Part shown: positions 59,830 through 64,000 of the stretch, one piece after another
Numbering within the stretch: position 1 is the first letter of the stretch
Layout: the number at the start of each line of letters is the position of its first letter
Source: Viscum album
Taxonomy: Eukaryota; Streptophyta; Magnoliopsida; Santalales; Viscaceae
Assembly: GCA_963277665.1 (NCBI GenBank)
Contig: OY728122.1
Span: forward strand, 1,982,212,883-1,982,276,882
Length of the DNA: 64,000 nucleotides
Direction of reading: 5' to 3'
Translations under genes and position numbers: made by a program
Notes under the pieces: generated by a model
Seen by the model: only the letters and a program-made list of their open reading frames with translations
Databases searched by the model: none
Told to the model about the DNA's origin: nothing

Positions 59830-61505
59830 TTTTTGGTTGAGGGTCACTCAGAAATTTGGATCAGAAACTCCATCATGGTATCTATTCATAAAATGAGTGG
59901 AGTGGAGTGTACGGTAGAGGTAAAAAGTCCCCAAGAGGGTTACTATCCAAAACATCCCAATCCGGTGAAGGGTTTTAATATCAACCTTGATGGAAGCCAT
60001 AAAGGGTCAGATTGTTGTGGGGAAATAAATTCCACAACTACCATTTCTCGATATGCCTCGGTGAATGTTTTCACTCTTAACATAGTATATATTAATCAAG
60101 ATAAAGATGAAAAGGGTCGCAACATGAAAAAATATACCCCGTGAGGAGGGTAATTTGGACATAGTTAATGAAGTTGAGTGCACCTGAAACCAAACAAGGA
60201 TTCAAAATTTTTCAATTCAAAATAACAATTTTCCACCACATTGGTGGAATATTGGCAATGATAAATGGAATGACGCAACTACATCACATTTTTCATTCGT
60301 AGAAGAACAGTTGTTGCAGTATGATAGGAAAATACGAGCTATCCAACAACTCAATGAAGAACTGCTTAGGGGAAACATCCCCACAGGGTATTGTCTCTAT
60401 CTAGAGATGAATATTCTACCTTGTATTGATGATCCACCATCAAGAGTGGTATCTGAGTATTAGATTGGATCTAGATCTGGATAACCAGTATATATAAACG
60501 ATTAAACCAAAAATGATCAAGACTTCAATCCATTGCGGTAGCAACCTCTCCCTCTCCAGGGTACTCTTTTAGTCATGGGAAAATCGTGGATTAGATTAAG
60601 ATGAAAGAGGTACCGACTTTTTGGACCCCACCCTCTCCCTATGGATGGGAGGCATCTCAAGTAGTCATTCCCCCAGAGCTACTTACCTCAATTAAATCCT
60701 TGGATAATCAGATGGATGCCATGATGGGTAAACGAGCACTTGTGCTGCCTGAAAGGAATCCTTATCCTGAATGGGTGGATGACACCCCATCTCCACCCAA
60801 CTTCACCAATCATACCTCTTATAACTTTGATGGTGCATGAGACCTTAAATATTATTTCACACACTTCATATCTCAGTGTTGTACGATGATGCTCCCTCGA
60901 GATCAATAGGAGGAATCCAAGATAAGGTGTTTCGTACAAAATCTGATAGTCCCGACCTTTGTTTGTTATAATAGTCTTCCAGTAGGATTTATCGCATGAT
61001 GGGAAGACCTCAATCCTTAATTTCGTTTATCAGCTTAGTTTGACACTATATAAAATTATGATCATCAATATGAAAAACTACAAGAAACAATATAATGATA
61101 GGATTTATAATTTCAAAGAAATATGGAAGGGTTTTACATAATCACTCATCATCCCTATGTCATAGGAAAAGCTAGTAGAATTATACAATAACAATCACAA
61201 GGATGAGTTATAGACTCCCATGATCCACTTAAAATATCTAGATGGGTTCATAGAGTTCTCTGATACAAAAAAAAATCTTGAAGAGGTTATTCAATGAACC
61301 TGATCCAAGTCTCAACACTGACCAAAGCATTGGGAAAAAATCAAGGCACAAGAGAAGATGCATTTTTCACTCTCAACCCCACAATGGCTCCCATACAAGC
61401 ACCCAAACAAGCTTCAAACTTCCCAACACCTCATTTCGAGTGGTGGAGACCACCGAATCACTCTCATACATAAGTACAAAGAAATTAGTGTCTCCTAGGA
61501 TTTGA
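59830..61505 (+). pseudogene. gag: Gag remnant of the Tat/Ogre-like element
   Basis: The clearest part is 60600-61060: a frame open from 60601 (MKEVPTFWTPPSPYG) through SLDNQMDAMMGKRALVLPER and NPYPEWVDDTPSPPNFTNHT to SYNFDGA. After a stop it continues DLKYYFTHFISQC, then CYNSLPVGFIA and WEDLN. This is the Tat/Ogre capsid pattern PYP...PPxFxxPxxxxFDGxxDPKxHxxxF...WFxxLPPGSIxSWEDL. The stretch 59833-60144 is open but has no identifiable domain. Stops and frame changes make it inactive. Confidence 0.7.
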
Positions 61506-62780
61506 GGAACGAATGAAGAAAGTATACTCCTTTGAAAATGAACAAGTCCCAAATTATTTCCTTACTGTCATGGATAATAATCTTCTTATGCTTCCATAGA
61601 ATATGTGTCTAGATAAATTCAACATCACCGACCGTCCTAATTAATTCCCTTTCCAAAAAAGGTTGGGTCATAATATCTAGAATTTCATTATCTTCAAGGA
61701 CTTTTCTCAAGGCATGGTCGACTCTGGACATGTGAAACTCGAAAATCTTCCAGATAAGGTGGCTTGCATTACTGTCATCTAATCATAAGAAGAGGATGGT
61801 CAGAATGATATTTTGACTAGGTGAATGCAACAGTTTGAAAATTGGATGGCTCGAAAAATAGTTGATCAAGCTCATTGATCATTAAAGGAATAGTTAAGAA
61901 AACTCAAAAAGATCCACCACCTAGAAGGTTAACATTTGATGTGCCACCCAAGGATGGGCATGACCACCCGATACAGGAAGAAACATAGGAGGAAGTGTCA
62001 TATTTGTTTCCAAATAAATCCCTTACTCTTTCAAATTTCATCCCTACAACCACTATGACATAGGAACTACCCCAGAAAATGGAATCCCGATCGGAAGAAT
62101 AATTCACCATCGTTTATATCAACATAATACACTTGAAAAACCCTTTATCTGATGATGATTATTCCCCTGAATATGGGTTTCCTATATAAAACTAGGGAAC
62201 AAGAGGCAACATGTGTCGATGCCAAGGATACAAGGGACATAAAATACATGGTCAGACTCAATATTCTATTCATATCTCCATGGGAGATATATATATATGT
62301 AGCTTAGACTCATGGAAAAGAACCCTAAGAGGATCAGAAAATGAAAGGAGGTTCCTCAGAGCCCTCCATCAGTATCCCGAATATGATTTTCATTCATGAC
62401 CTTTTAGTAGGGGTTCAATATGATCAACCCAGTCAAAGGGGAAGGCATTCACGACCTTTTCCACTTGCATTACATACCCCCTCAACATCCACAGAAGTTT
62501 GAAGTCCATCTTCCTCTCCTACATAAGCTCCTGAATTGCATGCAACAACTCACGAGCAAGATTCCAAAGATTAGTCTGACATTAGGAAGTGCTGACCTCA
62601 AGTGAAAAAGTATGATTTTCTAAAATATCTTGTTATTGTCCCAACAAAGCTTTAAATCCATGATGTCCTTCTTCTTTCACTATATCTTAGGGATGAACTT
62701 GTTGAAGTCCTCCAAATCCCACAAGAATTTGAGACATGAAGTCACCACATCCGAGGTCTGTCGAGTGGGGACTATTCCAT
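61506..62780 (+). pseudogene. Gag-to-protease linker remnant of the Tat/Ogre-like element
   Basis: Discontinuous plus-strand frames are all that can be read (KTQKDPPPRRLTFDVPPKDG near 61895, a frame at 62211-62399, and EVHLPLLHKLLNCMQQ near 62490). No zinc knuckle was found. The leucine-rich stretch near 62500 corresponds in position to the conserved LLRVLNEA-type segment that precedes the protease in Tat elements, but the match is weak. Confidence 0.4.
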
Positions 62781-63110
62781 GAGGATGTCATTTTTCCATC
62801 TCATTCACTGATAAATACCATGAAGAGGCCTTCAAAGGGAACATTATACCTTTTTACATCTATGGATGACTCATTAATGTCGATGTAAAAAGTGTACCCC
62901 TTGGGAAAATCAATATCAAATCCTAGTTTTGGGATTTGACATTTGATGACTAGTTCATGGTTATCAAGGTATACACATCATATAATGTCTTGTTTAGAAG
63001 GCCTTGGCTTCATAGCCACCTGGTGATACCTTCAACATTAAATTTGTGCTTAATGTAACCCATTATTGAAATGGTCACCATGCAACATGGAAACAAAACA
63101 CCCTTCGAGA
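62781..63110 (+). pseudogene. Protease remnant of the Tat/Ogre-like element
   Basis: ISFTDKYHEEAFKGNIIPFY (62797-62860) fits the ITFTDDDLPxEGxxHNxxLYI segment of Tat proteases. MVIKVYTSYNVLFRRPWLHS (62957-63020) with VIPSTLN fits (F)QVMDIxxxYNxLLGRPWIHSxxAVPSTLH. The catalytic D(N/T)GS segment between them is lost to mutation. A downstream open frame at 63071-63361 (MVTMQHGNKTPFETSRA) follows it. Confidence 0.7.
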
Positions 63111-63360
63111 CCAGTAGAGCCATATATATTAAGGAAATCTTCTACAAGGGAGGTAGACAACCAATGGGGGATAATGATATACAGGTGGCAGATCACAATA
63201 GCTTATGGACCTCCCCTTCAAATCCTTGGTGTATGCTCGATTATGACTATGTTCTCCCTATAAACATGGTCGAAATAGAATATTCGATTCCAGAGTTTGA
63301 AGCCTCTACAATCCTTAGATATAATCAATTCAATAATCTTTCTATAGTGACTTATATATA

Positions 63361-63780
63361 AAGGGATGATGATGTTTATTTTCATGGATTCCCTAACCGT
63401 ATTATTGATATAGAGGCCCCAAGACTTCCATCTTCACTTGAATATATCTCTCCAGATTCATAAATGGATGTGGATGATCTCAAGAGCACCCCTCCAACAT
63501 TCGAGGATGGTGTCTCCACCACCATATATGATCATAGGAAGATAAATATGGGAATATAATAAGTCATAAAACCTACTCTGATATGTTCCACCTTGCCCCT
63601 TAATGAAAAGATATTTACATTTCATTTTTAAAGCAACACTGATATCTATTTTCCTGGATGATTACACAGATTCCTGGACTAAATCCAAATGTGGAAACAC
63701 ACCATATCGGACTACCCAATTTTCATCAAGGCTTCATGGAGGTGGCTAAAAGGATGCACCACTCTCATGATACAAATATA
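63361..63780 (+). other. Protease-RT linker of the Tat/Ogre-like element
   Basis: Broken frames with acidic and proline-rich residues; no specific motif. Confidence 0.4.
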
Positions 63781-64000
63781 GAGATATATGTTGTCAAATT
63801 GATCAAAGCCAAAAAAAATTAAGGAAGTGCAGTACCCAAGATGTCTTTCCAACATCATCCATGTTAAGGATAAGAATGGGAATATTAGGGCATGTCTTCA
63901 TTTCAAAGACCTGAATAGGAATTTATTGATAGATAATTTCTTATTACAGATCATATAACACTTGATCTATGAAACTTCTAGCTCCTATGCCCTTTACTTC
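63781..64000 (+). pseudogene. Start of reverse transcriptase, Tat/Ogre-like element (cut by window edge)
   Basis: KEVQYPRCLSNIIHVKDKNG (63819-63878) followed by NIRACLHFKDLN and NFLLQI matches the beginning of Tat/Ogre RT, (I)xEVxYPxWLSNIVxVKKKNGKxRxCVDFRDLNxACPKDxFPLP. The frame is almost unbroken here. The catalytic YVDD region lies outside the window. Confidence 0.8.

Larger units (their letters stand above)
56212..64000 (+). mobile_element. Tat/Ogre-like Ty3/gypsy element, coding side, cut by window edge
   Basis: Plus-strand remnants in order: a repeat-rich upstream frame (56640-58060), gag (59830-61500), protease (62780-63080) and the start of RT (63780-64000). The gag and RT motifs are of the Tat lineage, not the chromovirus lineage of the other elements. 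Its left part probably includes 45721-51438. The LTR limits and PBS are not recognised. Confidence 0.7.

Overview
This window looks like heterochromatic repeat DNA from a large-genome seed plant. It is AT-rich and CpG-poor. I found no intact host gene, no rRNA gene and no canonical tRNA gene. Almost everything is Ty3/gypsy LTR retrotransposon sequence, stacked by repeated nested insertion. A LINE fragment, a non-autonomous CACTA DNA transposon, three tRNA-derived SINE-like heads and one captured fragment of a host gene are also present. The species cannot be named from the sequence.

Layout. (1) 1-6953: the 5' LTR (1641-6953, minus strand) and the first part of the interior of a Tekay-like chromovirus that continues off the left edge ('element 3'). 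Its LTR carries a host gene fragment that still has introns (2284-3158). (2) 6954-8423 and 42811-43260: two halves of an older plus-strand LTR of the same lineage. (3) 8424-42810: 'element 2', a plus-strand Tekay-like element with LTRs over 4 kb. It keeps gag, a protease edge and integrase but has lost reverse transcriptase and RNase H. Its 3' LTR holds an internal duplication of about 2.4 kb and is split by (4). (4) 22599-42447: 'element 1', a plus-strand Tekay-like element with LTRs of about 2.0 kb and recognisable but stop-ridden gag, protease, RT, RNase H and integrase. (5) 25119-36023: the youngest insertion, minus strand, inside the gag of element 1. It has 4.06-kb LTRs, a perfect ATTCA target-site duplication, a PBS and PPT, and only a gag gene (TR-GAG/LARD type). 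(6) 43283-44180: a 5'-truncated LINE with zf-RVT and RNase H domains. (7) About 45720-64000: a plus-strand Tat/Ogre-like element with long non-coding parts and tandem repeats, then gag, protease and the start of RT at the right edge. It is interrupted by a CACTA element (46375-48258) and a solo Tekay-like LTR (51439-56211).

The most interesting signal is an array of three GC- and CpG-rich hairpins, about 180-200 bp apart, in each LTR of the gag-only element. They lie downstream of the TATA box and so would be in the transcribed leader. The stem arms differ between copies but stay largely self-complementary, while the apical core containing the palindrome CGTACGTACG is conserved. Decayed versions sit at the same place in the other large LTRs. 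This looks like a conserved RNA or DNA structural module of the whole lineage, possibly for dimerisation, packaging or transcriptional control. The gag-only element has LTRs related to those of the coding elements and was presumably mobilised by them.
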